From Microthrixaceae bacterium (GTDB lineage: Bacteria; Actinomycetota; Acidimicrobiia; Acidimicrobiales; Microtrichaceae), in contig JAMLGK010000013.1 of NCBI GenBank assembly GCA_023957995.1, positions 35,609 through 99,608 on the forward strand: a stretch of 64,000 nucleotides of DNA. Direction: 5' to 3'. Below the pieces are notes generated by a model that did no database searches, was not told the DNA's origin, and saw only the letters and a program-made list of their open reading frames with translations. Both the position numbers and the translations under genes were made by a program. How positions within the stretch are numbered: position 1 is the stretch's first letter; every line of letters starts with the position of its first letter. Below are positions 31,343 through 41,060 of this stretch, piece by piece.

Positions 31343-33934
31343 ATGGCACACCAGCCCAACGAATCCGAGCAGTCCCGAGGCCATGACCCGACGGGCGGGT
31401 CCGCAAACCCGTGGGGATCTGGTCCCGGTGCGCATCGCGATCGAACCGGTAGCTCGCCGGCACGGCCCGGCGGATCACTGACTCCCGGAGCCACTCCGAG
31501 CACGCGCACCCACGGAGCCCGCCTCGGGATCGCCGTGGCGACGCTCTGCGCGATCGCCCTGATCGGCATCAGTTGCACCGACGACGGGCGTCCGCCGCTG
31601 CTGTCGGGGCTCGGTGAACAGTCCATCGGCGTGCGCACCGGTTTGAGCTGCGACGACCTCGTGTCGACCACCCGCGAACAGTTCGAGGCCGAGCTCGCCC
31701 TGGCCGAATCGGGATTCGGCCAGCAGGAAGAGGCCTTCGTCGATGATGCTCCTGCCGCCGAGGCACTCGAGTCCGGAGCCGATTTCGACAGCGGTCCCAC
31801 CGCCAACACTGAGGCCGCTCCCCGATCAGCATCAGGTCAGGATGAAGCGGTCCAGGGTTCGACATCCGCTTCCCCGAACACGACTCTCGCAGATGGCTCC
31901 GGCGAAGCCGGCGACGTCGTGGCCGGCACCAACAACCAGGAAGCAGCGGTCGACGAAGCGGACCTGGTCAAGACCGACGGCCGCCGTATCGTGTCGCTCC
32001 TCGATGGTGTGTTGAGGGTGGTCGAGCTGGATGGCTCACCCTCCGTCGACGGCGTGCTCGACCTGCGGGCCTTCGGGACCGACGGCGCCGAGCTCTTCCT
32101 GCGCGGTGACGAGGCGCTCCTCCTGCTCCCTTCCTGGGGCGAAGAGGTCTACCTCGAGGACGACATGGTCGTGCCCGAACAAGGTCTGGTCGATCCGGGA
32201 CCCGGGGCGTTGCCGGCACCGCCAACCCCGGCACCGACGACCGATGAGGGCGCGCTCCGCTCCGGAGCGGGGAGCGACCCGGTCGACCCACCTGCGACGA
32301 CCCAACCCGCCCCGACCACCACGATCGACACGTCTGTTCCGCCGACCACCGAGGCCCCGCAGACCACCACCAGCAGCTCCACCACTACAACCTCCACCAG
32401 CACCACATCGACGACCGCGCCCACCACCAGCACCACCACACCGCCAGAGGTCGTCACACCCACACCGATGCCGTTCACCCAGGGGGTGAGGCTCCTGCGG
32501 GTCGACCTCGGCTCACCCGGTGGCGACACACCGCCGACACCGGTCGAACAGCGTGCGGTCGAAGGCCAGCTCGTGGCAGCTCGCATGGTCGACCGGACGG
32601 CCAGGGTGGTGGTGCGCTCCCCGATCCCGGTGAACGAGGAGCTCCAGCGCTTCGCGGGACCTGCCGAGGCCCGGGCCGCGATCGAGGACCTGGACCCGTC
32701 CGATGTCCTGCCGAGGGCCACCGACGGTCGTGGATCGGTTGTCGCCCTCGGCGGCTGCGGTGACGTCGGCACGCTGCCGGTGCTGTCCGGCGAGGCACTG
32801 GAAGCGGCCGTGCTCCAGGGCGACATGGGAATCTCCGCTGCACCCACCAATGTCAGCGTGCTGACCGTGGGCGAGGATCTGGGGGACCTCTCCCCCGCCA
32901 CCGTCGCGGGACTTGCCGATGTCGTCTACGCCTCACCGGAATCGCTCTACGTGACCTCCACCGGGTGGGGAGGCGACGGGCCCCAGACCCTGATCCACCA
33001 CTTCGACCTGCCCGGAGTCGGTGCCGCGGCGTACACAGGGTCGGGCTCCGTGCCGGGTGTTCCGCTCAACCAGTACTCGCTGTCGGAACTCGACGGCGAC
33101 CTCCGCATCGTCACCACCACCGAGGGCATCCAGACCACCAACGGTGCGAGCACGGAGATCGCCCCCGGCGAGCCCGGTCCCGATGATCCAGGCGACGTCA
33201 TGGTCGATATCGCACCGATGCCGAGCACCGAAGGTCGACTCACGGTCCTGCGGCCCAACACCTCCGGGGTGCTCGAGGAGATCGGAGCGATAGAGGATCT
33301 GGGCGTAGGGGAACGCGTCCAGTCCGTGCGCTTCCTGGGCGACATGGCCTACGTGGTGACGTTCCGCCAGACCGACCCGCTCTATGCGATCGACCTGTCG
33401 GACCCGACCGAACCGACCGCACTGGGCGAGCTCAAGATCACGGGATTCTCCCAGTACCTGCACCCCGTCGGTGAGGGACTGCTCCTCGGTGTCGGCCGCG
33501 AAGCCACCGAGGATGGATTCGACACGGGCTTCAAGGCCTCTCTGTTCGACGTGTCCGACCCCACCGATCCGCGGGAGATCGACAAGGTGGTGGTTCCCGA
33601 TGGGTATTCGCTCGTTGCCGAGGACCCGCTCGCATTCACCTGGGACCCGGTGGCCCACAAGGCGATCATTCCCCTGGAGCGATACGGCTGTGGACCAGAA
33701 GAGGACTGTGACGGGCCTGTGGGGTCCGCCTCGGGTGCACTGGTCCTGACCGTCGACAGAGCTGAGCTCGTCGAGGGAGCGTTCCTCGCCCACACAACGG
33801 ATTCGCTCGACACCTGGCAGTCCCAGATCGTGCGGTCCCTCGTGGTCGACCGCGACCTGTGGACCCTGAGCCGGATCGGGTTGGGCCTCAGCGATGCCGA
33901 CAACCCCGGCCAGGTCGACCTGCTGTTGTTCTGA
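31343..33934 (+). CDS. Secreted beta-propeller lipoprotein (PF09826-like)
   Basis: The 863-residue protein has a long polar N-tail, then a signal/lipobox segment ending IGISCTDD (Cys near residue 72). The family signature TNNQEAAVDEADLVKTDGRRIVSLLDGVLRVV (split near 200-235) identifies the C-terminal-type beta-propeller family. A Thr/Ser-rich insert of roughly 80 residues interrupts the propeller near 320-375. The rest has repeated strand blocks such as VQSVRFLGDMAYVVTF, DPLYAIDLSDPTEP and FKASLFDVSDPTDP. ATG 31343 has GAGGA 7 bp upstream. Its role is unknown; relatives are surface or periplasmic proteins. It converges on serA across palindromic repeat copy B. Confidence 0.85.
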   Translation: MAHQPNESEQSRGHDPTGGSANPWGSGPGAHRDRTGSSPARPGGSLTPGATPSTRTHGARLGIAVATLCAIALIGISCTDDGRPPLLSGLGEQSIGVRTGLSCDDLVSTTREQFEAELALAESGFGQQEEAFVDDAPAAEALESGADFDSGPTANTEAAPRSASGQDEAVQGSTSASPNTTLADGSGEAGDVVAGTNNQEAAVDEADLVKTDGRRIVSLLDGVLRVVELDGSPSVDGVLDLRAFGTDGAELFLRGDEALLLLPSWGEEVYLEDDMVVPEQGLVDPGPGALPAPPTPAPTTDEGALRSGAGSDPVDPPATTQPAPTTTIDTSVPPTTEAPQTTTSSSTTTTSTSTTSTTAPTTSTTTPPEVVTPTPMPFTQGVRLLRVDLGSPGGDTPPTPVEQRAVEGQLVAARMVDRTARVVVRSPIPVNEELQRFAGPAEARAAIEDLDPSDVLPRATDGRGSVVALGGCGDVGTLPVLSGEALEAAVLQGDMGISAAPTNVSVLTVGEDLGDLSPATVAGLADVVYASPESLYVTSTGWGGDGPQTLIHHFDLPGVGAAAYTGSGSVPGVPLNQYSLSELDGDLRIVTTTEGIQTTNGASTEIAPGEPGPDDPGDVMVDIAPMPSTEGRLTVLRPNTSGVLEEIGAIEDLGVGERVQSVRFLGDMAYVVTFRQTDPLYAIDLSDPTEPTALGELKITGFSQYLHPVGEGLLLGVGREATEDGFDTGFKASLFDVSDPTDPREIDKVVVPDGYSLVAEDPLAFTWDPVAHKAIIPLERYGCGPEEDCDGPVGSASGALVLTVDRAELVEGAFLAHTTDSLDTWQSQIVRSLVVDRDLWTLSRIGLGLSDADNPGQVDLLLF

Positions 33935-33962
33935 GCCCCGCAGCCGCGATCGTCCAGAACCT

Positions 33963-34013
33963 GGTTCTGTGTAGCGAAACGCGCTCCTGGAGCCAGCCAG
34001 GAAGCACAGAACG
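33963..34013 (+). repeat. 51-bp palindromic intergenic repeat, copy B
   Basis: GTTCTGTGT and CACAGAAC flank an element nearly identical in layout to copies A and C, including AGCGAAACGCGCTC. It occupies the gap between two convergent genes (beta-propeller on +, serA on -). Confidence 0.85.
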
Positions 34014-34024
34014 GGTCGGGTCGG

Positions 34025-35584
34025 TCAGTTGACGACGGAGACGGCGTTGATGCCGTCGGTGGCCCGCAGCTCTGTCGCCACGGCCTCGGGGACCGATGCA
34101 CTGGTGGCCATCACCATGAGTGCCCGTTCGCCATCAGGACCCGCACCCACCGCCATGTCATCGATGTTGATCCCGGCCGCCCCAACCACGGCACCGACCG
34201 TCCCGATCATGCCTGGTCGGTCGTCGTTGCGGACCACGAGCAGGTGTTCAGCCGGAGGAACGTCCACCGCGTGGTCATCGATCATCACAACGCTCGGCTT
34301 GGCGCCGAGACCGACCAGCGTGCCGGCGATCGCGTGGCCCCCGCCACGGATGGTGACCAGGTTGACGTAGTCCCGGGCGGTCGTGGTGGAGGTCGGGCGG
34401 ACCTCGATCCCCTGCTCCTCGGCGACCTGCGGAGCGTTCACGTAGCTGACCGGCTCACCCGAGGTGGCGGTGAAGAATCCCTTGAGCACCGACAGGGTGA
34501 GGATCCTGGTGTCGTACTCGGCGATGTGGCCCTGGTACTCGATGTCGATCGCGTCGGAGCACTCGTCGCACAGGCCGGCGAAGATGCGGCCCAACTGCTC
34601 GACCAGGGGGAGGTAGGGACGAACCGTCTCGGAAGCCTCGCCTGCCGACACGTTCACGGCGAAGGGCACGAAGTCCCCCGCCAGAGCGAGCTGCACCATG
34701 TCGGCGATCGTGTCGCCCGCCTTGTCCTGGGCCTCTTCGGTCGAGGCACCGAGGTGAGGGGTCACGACCACCTGGTCGAGCTCGAACAGAGGGCTCTCGA
34801 TGGTGGGTTCCGCATCGAACACGTCGAGCGCTGCACCAGCGATGGTGCCCGCGGCCACGGCCGCTGCGAGATCCGCCTCGTCGACGATGCCACCGCGCGC
34901 CACGTTGACGATCCGCAGGTTCGGCTTCGCCTTGGCCAGCAGCTCGGCGTTGATCAGGCCGAGGGTCTCGGGCGTCTTCGCCAGGTGAAGGGTGATGAAG
35001 TCGCTCCGCGCCATCAACTCGTCGAGACCCAGCAGTTCCACGTTGAGCTGTCGTGCCCGGTCGTTGCCCACGAACGGGTCATACGCCACCAGGTTCATCC
35101 CGAAGGCCATCGCCCGTTGTGCGACCAGCTTGCCGATCCGGCCCAGCCCGATGATGCCCAGGGTCTTGTCGGACAGTTCCACACCGGTCCACTGCGAGCG
35201 CTCCCAACGACCCGCCTTGAGCGCTGCATGCGCCTGGGGCACGTTGCGTGCCTGCGCCAGCAGCAATGCCATCGTGTGTTCTGCTGCAGAGAGGGTGTTG
35301 GACTGCGGCGCGTTGACGACCATCACACCCTGTTCGGTCGCCGCTTCGGTGTCGACGTTGTCGAGGCCTATGCCGGCTCTTCCCACCACCACCAGATCGG
35401 ATCCGGCGGCCAACACCTCCTTGGTCACCTTGGTGGCGGAGCGGATGATCAGGGCGTGTGCCCCGGGGACGACCTCCAACAGCTCCTCGGCGGACAGACC
35501 CGTGCGGATGTCCACCTCGTGGCCGGCATCGCGTAGACGCTGCAGCCCTCCGTCGGCGATCTTCTCGGTGACCAGTACACGCAT
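34025..35584 (-). CDS. serA: D-3-phosphoglycerate dehydrogenase
   Basis: This enzyme is the first step of serine synthesis. The 519-residue protein is the long type 1 form found in actinobacteria: an NAD domain with GLGRIGKLVAQRA near 146, catalytic RGGIVDE, Glu in DVFDAEP and His in VVTPHLGASTEEAQ. An allosteric substrate-binding domain follows, and a C-terminal ACT domain (LLVVRNDDRPGMIGTVG) usually mediates serine feedback inhibition. ATG 35584 is set by the canonical MRVLVTEKIAD start; upstream in-frame codons are unlikely. serC and aspC are nearby. Confidence 0.96.
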   Translation of the reverse strand: MRVLVTEKIADGGLQRLRDAGHEVDIRTGLSAEELLEVVPGAHALIIRSATKVTKEVLAAGSDLVVVGRAGIGLDNVDTEAATEQGVMVVNAPQSNTLSAAEHTMALLLAQARNVPQAHAALKAGRWERSQWTGVELSDKTLGIIGLGRIGKLVAQRAMAFGMNLVAYDPFVGNDRARQLNVELLGLDELMARSDFITLHLAKTPETLGLINAELLAKAKPNLRIVNVARGGIVDEADLAAAVAAGTIAGAALDVFDAEPTIESPLFELDQVVVTPHLGASTEEAQDKAGDTIADMVQLALAGDFVPFAVNVSAGEASETVRPYLPLVEQLGRIFAGLCDECSDAIDIEYQGHIAEYDTRILTLSVLKGFFTATSGEPVSYVNAPQVAEEQGIEVRPTSTTTARDYVNLVTIRGGGHAIAGTLVGLGAKPSVVMIDDHAVDVPPAEHLLVVRNDDRPGMIGTVGAVVGAAGINIDDMAVGAGPDGERALMVMATSASVPEAVATELRATDGINAVSVVN

Positions 35585-35667
35585 TGCCCCATCGTGCCCC
35601 GCTGGAACCGCCCGGACACAACTGGTTGCCACACGCACCCGTCACAGTGTCGGCAGCACGACGCGGA

Positions 35668-37911
35668 TCAGCCGAGCTGGAGCACCCGCCGGTAGAAGGC
35701 CAGTTCGGCCTCGAGGGCGTCGATGATCGTCTCCTTGCGACGGAACCCGTGGCCCTCGCCCGCGTAGGTGCGGTACTCGTGGTCCACCCCAGAGGCCCCG
35801 AGAGCGGCCACCAGAACCTCTGCCTGGCATGGGGGCACCACCGGATCCTCCAACCCCTGCAGCACGAGCACAGGGGCCGCGATCCGCTCGGGGTGGTTCA
35901 GCGGCGATCGCTGTCGGTAGAGCTGTTCGGCTTCTGGCAGAGGCCCGATCAGACCGTCCAGGTAGCGCGACTCGAACTTGTGGGTGTCGTCCGCGAGGGC
36001 CATCAGGTCTGTCACGCCGTAGAGAGTGGTTGCCGCAGCGAAGTGGAACCCCGACGCGGTGGGTGGCGCACTGACCGCCTCGAGAGCTGTGAACCCGCCG
36101 GCGGAACCGCCCCGGATCACGCACCGCGAGCCGTCCACGCGACCTGTAGCGACCAGGTGGTCCGCGGCAGCGATGCAGTCCTGTACCTCAACCTCGCCCC
36201 AACCTCCCCGCAGCAGTTCGCGGTAGACCCGGCCGTAGCCGCTGGATCCCCGGTAGTTCACATCCACGACCGCGAATCCCCGGGTGGTCCAGAACTGCAC
36301 CGAGGCCGACAACTCGGCACGGGCAGCCGCGGTGGGGCCGCCGTGGATCCTCACCACCAACGGTGGGAGTTCGCCGCTCGGCCCCCGCACGCCATCGAGC
36401 TTCGGCGGATAGAACAGACCGTGGGCCGACGCTTCTCCCGTCGGGCCGGTCGGGAACGAGATCGGCAACGGTGTGGAGATCGACCCGGAAGGCAGCGGCC
36501 AGGCTGTCGCCCCGAGGGTCCGGGTGAACCCCTTCCGACTCAGCACCACACCGGTGGGGGTGTCGGGCGAACCTGCCAGTGCGGCAACGAGATCACCGCC
36601 AGGCGCTGCAGCCACCGCCACCGAGTCGATCCAACCCGGTGAGAGCGGCCATCCAACGGAGACTGCCGAACCGGTCTCCCCCTCCGACCCGATCCCCACC
36701 TCGCGGACCTCATGATTCTCTGCTTCTGCACCGTCGATGTCAGCACCGTCGAGATCAGCACCGTCGATGTCGGCACCGTGCAGCAATGCCGGGTCGGGGT
36801 TGGGCAACACCGCCAGGCGGTCCAACCCACCGACGGACTCGGCTGCGACCACGGCGCGACGACCGAAGCCGTAACGAGCGCCGCCCGATACCCACCGTGG
36901 CACACCCACCTCCCCAGCGGTGTGAGCCACTACGACACCGCCGGCATCCGGCGACGGGAGCCCCGCCTGCTCGGCACAACACAGCAACCAGAGGTCCTCG
37001 CGGTCGTCGCACCACCAGAGACGCCCCCGCCGGTCCCATGCGGGCAGACACACCGACACCGTGTCCTGCGAACCAGCGACCCTCCGGACCGCCCGCATCG
37101 CGGGGCCCTCGCCGGAGACGTCGATCTCACCCACGAACAGTTCGGTGGAATCCCAAGGCATGTTCGGGTGGTCCCACTGCAGCCACGCCAGGTACCGACC
37201 GTCGGGTGAAAGAGCGGGAGCTGCGGAGAAGTCAGCTCCGCCCACCAGCTGGTGCACGCCGTCAGGCAGAGAGCATGACGGATGGCCCTCGGCGAGGCCG
37301 GTGGGCAACCAGGCCAGGTCGTTGACCGGTTCGTCCAGGGGGGTGCCGGCTGAATCGCAGTGGGATTCCCGCTCGGTCACCATCCAGGCACCGCCCGGTT
37401 CGACCACACCGGCTGCGTACCTGAGCGACCTGGGGAACGGACCCACCGGAGAGAGCGCCACTCCCGGCCCTGTCGCGTCGAGCGACAACCCACCATCGGC
37501 GCCGGCAACCCCGGAACTGTCGTCCAGAAGGCAGCCGTCGTCTCCGGAGAGGTCCAGCCGACGTATCCGCTGGTCGGAGTCCTCCACCCAGAACACGCTC
37601 TCGCCGTGCACCCAGAAGGCCCCTCCGCCGTACTCGTTCACCCGGCTCCGGGCCGAGACGATGGCCTCCAGGCGACAGCCCTTCAGCGACTGCGGGGCAG
37701 GGTCCTGCGAGGAGACCGTGGACCCTCCGGGCACCCGACAAACCTGCACCCGGTTGGCCCCGTCCTCGGTTGCGGACCACCAGAGCAGGGGTGACCCATC
37801 GCGCGACTCGCTCAATGCCAGCCCTGCGAAGCGGGTGCTTCCGCTGGCGGCCAGCTCGGCCGACAGCGGTGAGGGCCAGAGCCCGAAATCCCGGGTGGAT
37901 TCCTGGTTCAC
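35668..37911 (-). CDS. S9-family prolyl-oligopeptidase-like serine peptidase
   Basis: This 747-residue cytoplasmic peptidase has an N-terminal beta-propeller and a C-terminal alpha/beta hydrolase. The catalytic Ser is in [10 protein letters not shown], Asp in [11 protein letters not shown], and His in [28 protein letters not shown] forms the oxyanion region. Relatives are acylaminoacyl-peptidases and dipeptidyl peptidases. Near residues 380-396 the propeller contains a short GAD[IL]D repeat encoded by a 15-nt tandem (36728-36772). GTG 37911 overlaps the aspC stop as GTGA, so the two are coupled, though no metabolic link is evident. Confidence 0.92.
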   Translation of the reverse strand: MNQESTRDFGLWPSPLSAELAASGSTRFAGLALSESRDGSPLLWWSATEDGANRVQVCRVPGGSTVSSQDPAPQSLKGCRLEAIVSARSRVNEYGGGAFWVHGESVFWVEDSDQRIRRLDLSGDDGCLLDDSSGVAGADGGLSLDATGPGVALSPVGPFPRSLRYAAGVVEPGGAWMVTERESHCDSAGTPLDEPVNDLAWLPTGLAEGHPSCSLPDGVHQLVGGADFSAAPALSPDGRYLAWLQWDHPNMPWDSTELFVGEIDVSGEGPAMRAVRRVAGSQDTVSVCLPAWDRRGRLWWCDDREDLWLLCCAEQAGLPSPDAGGVVVAHTAGEVGVPRWVSGGARYGFGRRAVVAAESVGGLDRLAVLPNPDPALLHGADIDGADLDGADIDGAEAENHEVREVGIGSEGETGSAVSVGWPLSPGWIDSVAVAAAPGGDLVAALAGSPDTPTGVVLSRKGFTRTLGATAWPLPSGSISTPLPISFPTGPTGEASAHGLFYPPKLDGVRGPSGELPPLVVRIHGGPTAAARAELSASVQFWTTRGFAVVDVNYRGSSGYGRVYRELLRGGWGEVEVQDCIAAADHLVATGRVDGSRCVIRGGSAGGFTALEAVSAPPTASGFHFAAATTLYGVTDLMALADDTHKFESRYLDGLIGPLPEAEQLYRQRSPLNHPERIAAPVLVLQGLEDPVVPPCQAEVLVAALGASGVDHEYRTYAGEGHGFRRKETIIDALEAELAFYRRVLQLG
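36728..36772. repeat. Three 15-nt tandem repeats inside the S9 peptidase gene
   Basis: Three units of the form GCACCGTCGATGTCA lie back to back and encode GADxD repeats on the minus strand. Being a multiple of three, copy changes would not break the frame. Confidence 0.8.
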
Positions 37912-39116
37912 CCCGCCTCGACCAGCGCCCGGATCCGCTCCACGCCCTCGAGCATGTCGTCGGTGTCCATGGCGAAGGAGAAGCGCGCATATCCAGGAGT
38001 GCCGAAGGCTTCCCCGGGTACGAACGCAACGTTCGCCTCCTCGAGCACGATGTCGGCAAGTTCCACCGTCGAGCTCGCCCGCCGACCGGCGAGAGGCCGA
38101 TCGAGCAGTCCTGTCAGGTTGGGATAGACGTAGAACGCACCCTCGGGTTCGAGGCAGTCGACTCCGTCGATCTCGTTCATCCGTGCGTGGATGAGCTTGC
38201 GACGCTCGTCGAAGGTGCCACGCATCCGCTCAACGGCGGACAGGTCGCCGGAGACGGCGGCCAGCGCGGCACGCTGCGCAACGTTGTTGACGTTCGAGGT
38301 CATGTGGGACTGCAGGCTGGCGGCAGCCTTGGTGATGTCGGGTGGAGCGATCATCCATCCGACCCTCCAACCGGTCATGGCATAGGTCTTGGCCACTCCG
38401 TTGAGGATGATGCACTGCTCGGCGAGCTCCGGGACCACGGCGAGGATCGAATGGTGCTCTGCGCCGCCGTAGGTGAGGTGCTCGTAGATCTCGTCGGTGA
38501 TCACGATGATGCCGTGCTCCAGGGCCCAGCGACCGATCGCTTCGATCTCCGCACGCGGGTAGACCGCTCCGGTCGGGTTGGACGGCGATACGAAGATCAT
38601 CGCCTTGGTGCGCTCGGTGCGTGCCGCTTCGAGTTGATCGACGGTGACCCGGAACCCTGTGTCGTCCCCCGCCGTCACCTGGACGACCCTGCCCCCGGCC
38701 AGACCGACCGGTTCGGGGTAGGTGGTCCAATACGGAGCCGGCAGGAGGAGCTCGTCGCCGTCGTCCACGACGGTCAGGATCGAGGAGTAGACAGCGTGCT
38801 TGCCACCGTTGGTGACGATCACCTGTGACGGATCGACCGACACCCCCGAGTCGCGGAGCGTCTTGTCGGCAATGGCCTGGCGCAGCTCGGGCAGCCCCGC
38901 CGCGGCGGTGTAGTGGTGGTTGACCGGGTCCGAGCAGGCGACGATGGCGGCTTCCACGATGTAATCCGGCGTGGCGAAGTCGGGTTCACCGGCGCCGAAG
39001 CCGATCACCGGGGCGCCCTGGGCCTTGAGAGCCTTGGCCTTGGCGTCCACCGCAAGGGTGGCAGATGGAGTGATCGCTGCGACACGGCTCGAGATCCGGC
39101 CGGTGGGGGTGCTCAT
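37908..39116 (-). CDS. aspC: Aspartate/aromatic aminotransferase (class I)
   Basis: This PLP enzyme of 402 residues transfers amino groups between glutamate/aspartate and keto acids. It has [22 protein letters not shown], the PLP-Asp in ITDEIYEHL, and the Schiff-base lysine in [15 protein letters not shown]. Arg in ARFSFA binds the substrate carboxylate. It fits the thermophile/actinobacterial subgroup I-gamma AspC. ATG 39116 precedes the usual [12 protein letters not shown] start. It diverges from serC, 89 bp apart. Prephenate aminotransferase activity is a known possibility in this subgroup. Confidence 0.93.
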   Translation of the reverse strand: MSTPTGRISSRVAAITPSATLAVDAKAKALKAQGAPVIGFGAGEPDFATPDYIVEAAIVACSDPVNHHYTAAAGLPELRQAIADKTLRDSGVSVDPSQVIVTNGGKHAVYSSILTVVDDGDELLLPAPYWTTYPEPVGLAGGRVVQVTAGDDTGFRVTVDQLEAARTERTKAMIFVSPSNPTGAVYPRAEIEAIGRWALEHGIIVITDEIYEHLTYGGAEHHSILAVVPELAEQCIILNGVAKTYAMTGWRVGWMIAPPDITKAAASLQSHMTSNVNNVAQRAALAAVSGDLSAVERMRGTFDERRKLIHARMNEIDGVDCLEPEGAFYVYPNLTGLLDRPLAGRRASSTVELADIVLEEANVAFVPGEAFGTPGYARFSFAMDTDDMLEGVERIRALVEAG

Positions 39117-39205
39117 GGGCCTGAAACTACCGCGCTGCGACGCCGGTTCTGCACGCTGTTTCAACGGAGTCGCCGCAGGAGTGGCCGAACCGCAAGAATG
39201 GCCGG

Positions 39206-40330
39206 GTGAACAGCGCCGACATCACACTGCCCGACGAACTCCTCCCCCACGACGGACGCTTCGGATGCGGACCCTCTCGGATCCGACCCGATGCCATGGA
39301 GATGCTGTCGGGCTCAGCGGACCACTTCCTCGGGACCAGTCACCGCCAGGCCCCGGTGCGTTTCAAGGTCTCGGAGATCCGCAACGGCATCTCGGAACTG
39401 CTCTCGCTGCCCGATGGCTACGAGGTGCTGGTCGGAAACGGCGGCACCACAGCGTTCTGGGACATCGCCACCTTCGGGCTCATCGACGCCCGCAGCCAGC
39501 ATCTCAGCTTCGGTGAGTTCTCCTCCAAGTTCGCCAAGGCCGCGGCGGCGGCCCCCCACCTGGATGAACCGCAGGTGATCACTGCCGACCCGGGGGATCA
39601 CCCCCTGCCGGAAGCCGCCGACGGGATCGATGCCTACTGCCTGACCCACAACGAGACCTCCACGGGCGTGGCCATGACGCCGGTCCGTCCGAGCGGAGCC
39701 GATGAGGACGCGCTCGTGCTGGTAGATGCCACCTCCGCAGCAGGTGGGCTCCGTTTCGACGCTTCCGAGACCGACGTCTACTACTTCGCGCCGCAGAAGT
39801 GCCTCGCCTCCGATGGCGGGCTGTGGATCGCTGCTTGCTCGCCACGTGCGATCGAACGGATCGAACGGATCGTTGCCGGTGACCGCTGGATACCGGCCTT
39901 CTTCGACCTGGGGATCGCTCTCGAGAACTCCCGCAAGGACCAGACCTACAACACGCCCGCGTTGACCACGTTGTTCCTGGCTGCAGAACAGATCCGCTGG
40001 ATCCTGGAGAACGGTGGCCTGGAGTTCGCCGCCGGCCGTTGCGACGCCTCGGCGGCCACGCTCTACGGGTGGGCGGAGTCACACGAGGTGGCCACGCCGT
40101 TCGTCACCGATCCGGCCAAGCGTTCCCATGTGGTCGGCACGATCGATCTGGACGAAACCGTCGACGCAGCGCTGGTCGCCGCGGCCCTGCGGAGCAACGG
40201 CATCGTCGACACCGAGCCCTATCGCAAGCTGGGCCGCAACCAACTGCGAATCGCCATGTTCCCGGCCATCGACCCGGAGGACGTCGCCGCGCTCACCCAG
40301 TGCATCGACCACGTGATCGGTCAGCTCTGA
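39206..40330 (+). CDS. serC: Phosphoserine aminotransferase
   Basis: The 374-residue class V aminotransferase converts 3-phosphohydroxypyruvate to phosphoserine. The start is [13 protein letters not shown], then [29 protein letters not shown], and the PLP lysine in [15 protein letters not shown]. This is the actinobacterial/archaeal-type SerC. GTG 39206 is the only sensible start; no clear Shine-Dalgarno, so it may be leaderless. With serA it supplies serine. Confidence 0.95.
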   Translation: MNSADITLPDELLPHDGRFGCGPSRIRPDAMEMLSGSADHFLGTSHRQAPVRFKVSEIRNGISELLSLPDGYEVLVGNGGTTAFWDIATFGLIDARSQHLSFGEFSSKFAKAAAAAPHLDEPQVITADPGDHPLPEAADGIDAYCLTHNETSTGVAMTPVRPSGADEDALVLVDATSAAGGLRFDASETDVYYFAPQKCLASDGGLWIAACSPRAIERIERIVAGDRWIPAFFDLGIALENSRKDQTYNTPALTTLFLAAEQIRWILENGGLEFAAGRCDASAATLYGWAESHEVATPFVTDPAKRSHVVGTIDLDETVDAALVAAALRSNGIVDTEPYRKLGRNQLRIAMFPAIDPEDVAALTQCIDHVIGQL

Positions 40331-40409
40331 GCGTTGATGTCCGGGAGCGTTGATGTCCGGGAGCGTTGATGTCCGGGAGCGTTGGTGTCCCGGAGCGTCG
40401 ATGTCCCGG
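40330..40409. repeat. Minisatellite: five 16-nt tandem repeats
   Basis: The unit AGCGTTGATGTCCGGG is repeated three times exactly, then twice with one or two changes, starting in the serC stop codon region and ending 9 bp before the stop of the converging lipoprotein gene. It looks like a VNTR and can also form short stems. Confidence 0.9.
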
Positions 40410-40417
40410 AGCGCAGC

Positions 40418-41026
40418 TCAGGGCACGTAGATCTGTACCAGTGAGGTGATCCGGCCGTTGTCGATCACCGCCCGGAACGGTGGGCTGTTGCCCCACACGT
40501 CGGGGAAGTGGTTGGCGGCCAGATCGGTGAATCCGTGCCACCCCAGGTCCTGGGGCTCACAACAGCTGGGCGCGAAGATCACGGCGAAGGTTCCGTCGGG
40601 GTCCACCGGAACCTCCTCCAAGCTGTCGACCCGGTCGCGGACGTACACCTGGGGCCCCTCGAGCTGCGCGCCGTCGGTGTCCGCCAGATACGCCAGAACG
40701 GCTTCGGTCCCCTCCAGCACCTCGACCGCGTCCACGCGGACCGTCCCGGCAGCGGCATCCGCCGAGTCGACGGTCACCTGATGGGTGCCGTCGACCAGCT
40801 CGTCACCCTCGCCCACCCGATCCTGATCATCTGCAGCATCGGGCGCCGTGGTCGTGGTCGAGGAGACAACGCTCGCCTCGCCGCCGGGATCACTCTGCCC
40901 GCACCCGAGCACCAGGAGACCGATGGACGCGAGCACGCACCGGGCCCCTGCTGCCCACAACCTCGGGCGCGGAGCGGCCGGTGTCTGTACCTTCTTGCTG
41001 GCGGTCGGCCCGTTCACGGTCGGCAC
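40418..41026 (-). CDS. Small secreted lipoprotein of unknown function
   Basis: The product has about 202 residues with signal sequence CVLASIGLLVLGC (lipobox LVLGC), an acidic Thr-rich stretch, then a compact strand-rich domain with a CC pair in FAPSCCEPQDLGWHGFTDLAANHF. The family is not recognised. The start is uncertain: GTG 41026 or GTG 41017 keep it clear of the divergent acyl-CoA synthetase gene. It is probably surface-exposed. Confidence 0.65.
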   Translation of the reverse strand: MPTVNGPTASKKVQTPAAPRPRLWAAGARCVLASIGLLVLGCGQSDPGGEASVVSSTTTTAPDAADDQDRVGEGDELVDGTHQVTVDSADAAAGTVRVDAVEVLEGTEAVLAYLADTDGAQLEGPQVYVRDRVDSLEEVPVDPDGTFAVIFAPSCCEPQDLGWHGFTDLAANHFPDVWGNSPPFRAVIDNGRITSLVQIYVP

Positions 41027-41060
41027 GAGCTGAACAATACGAGCAGTCAGGGGAGCAACG

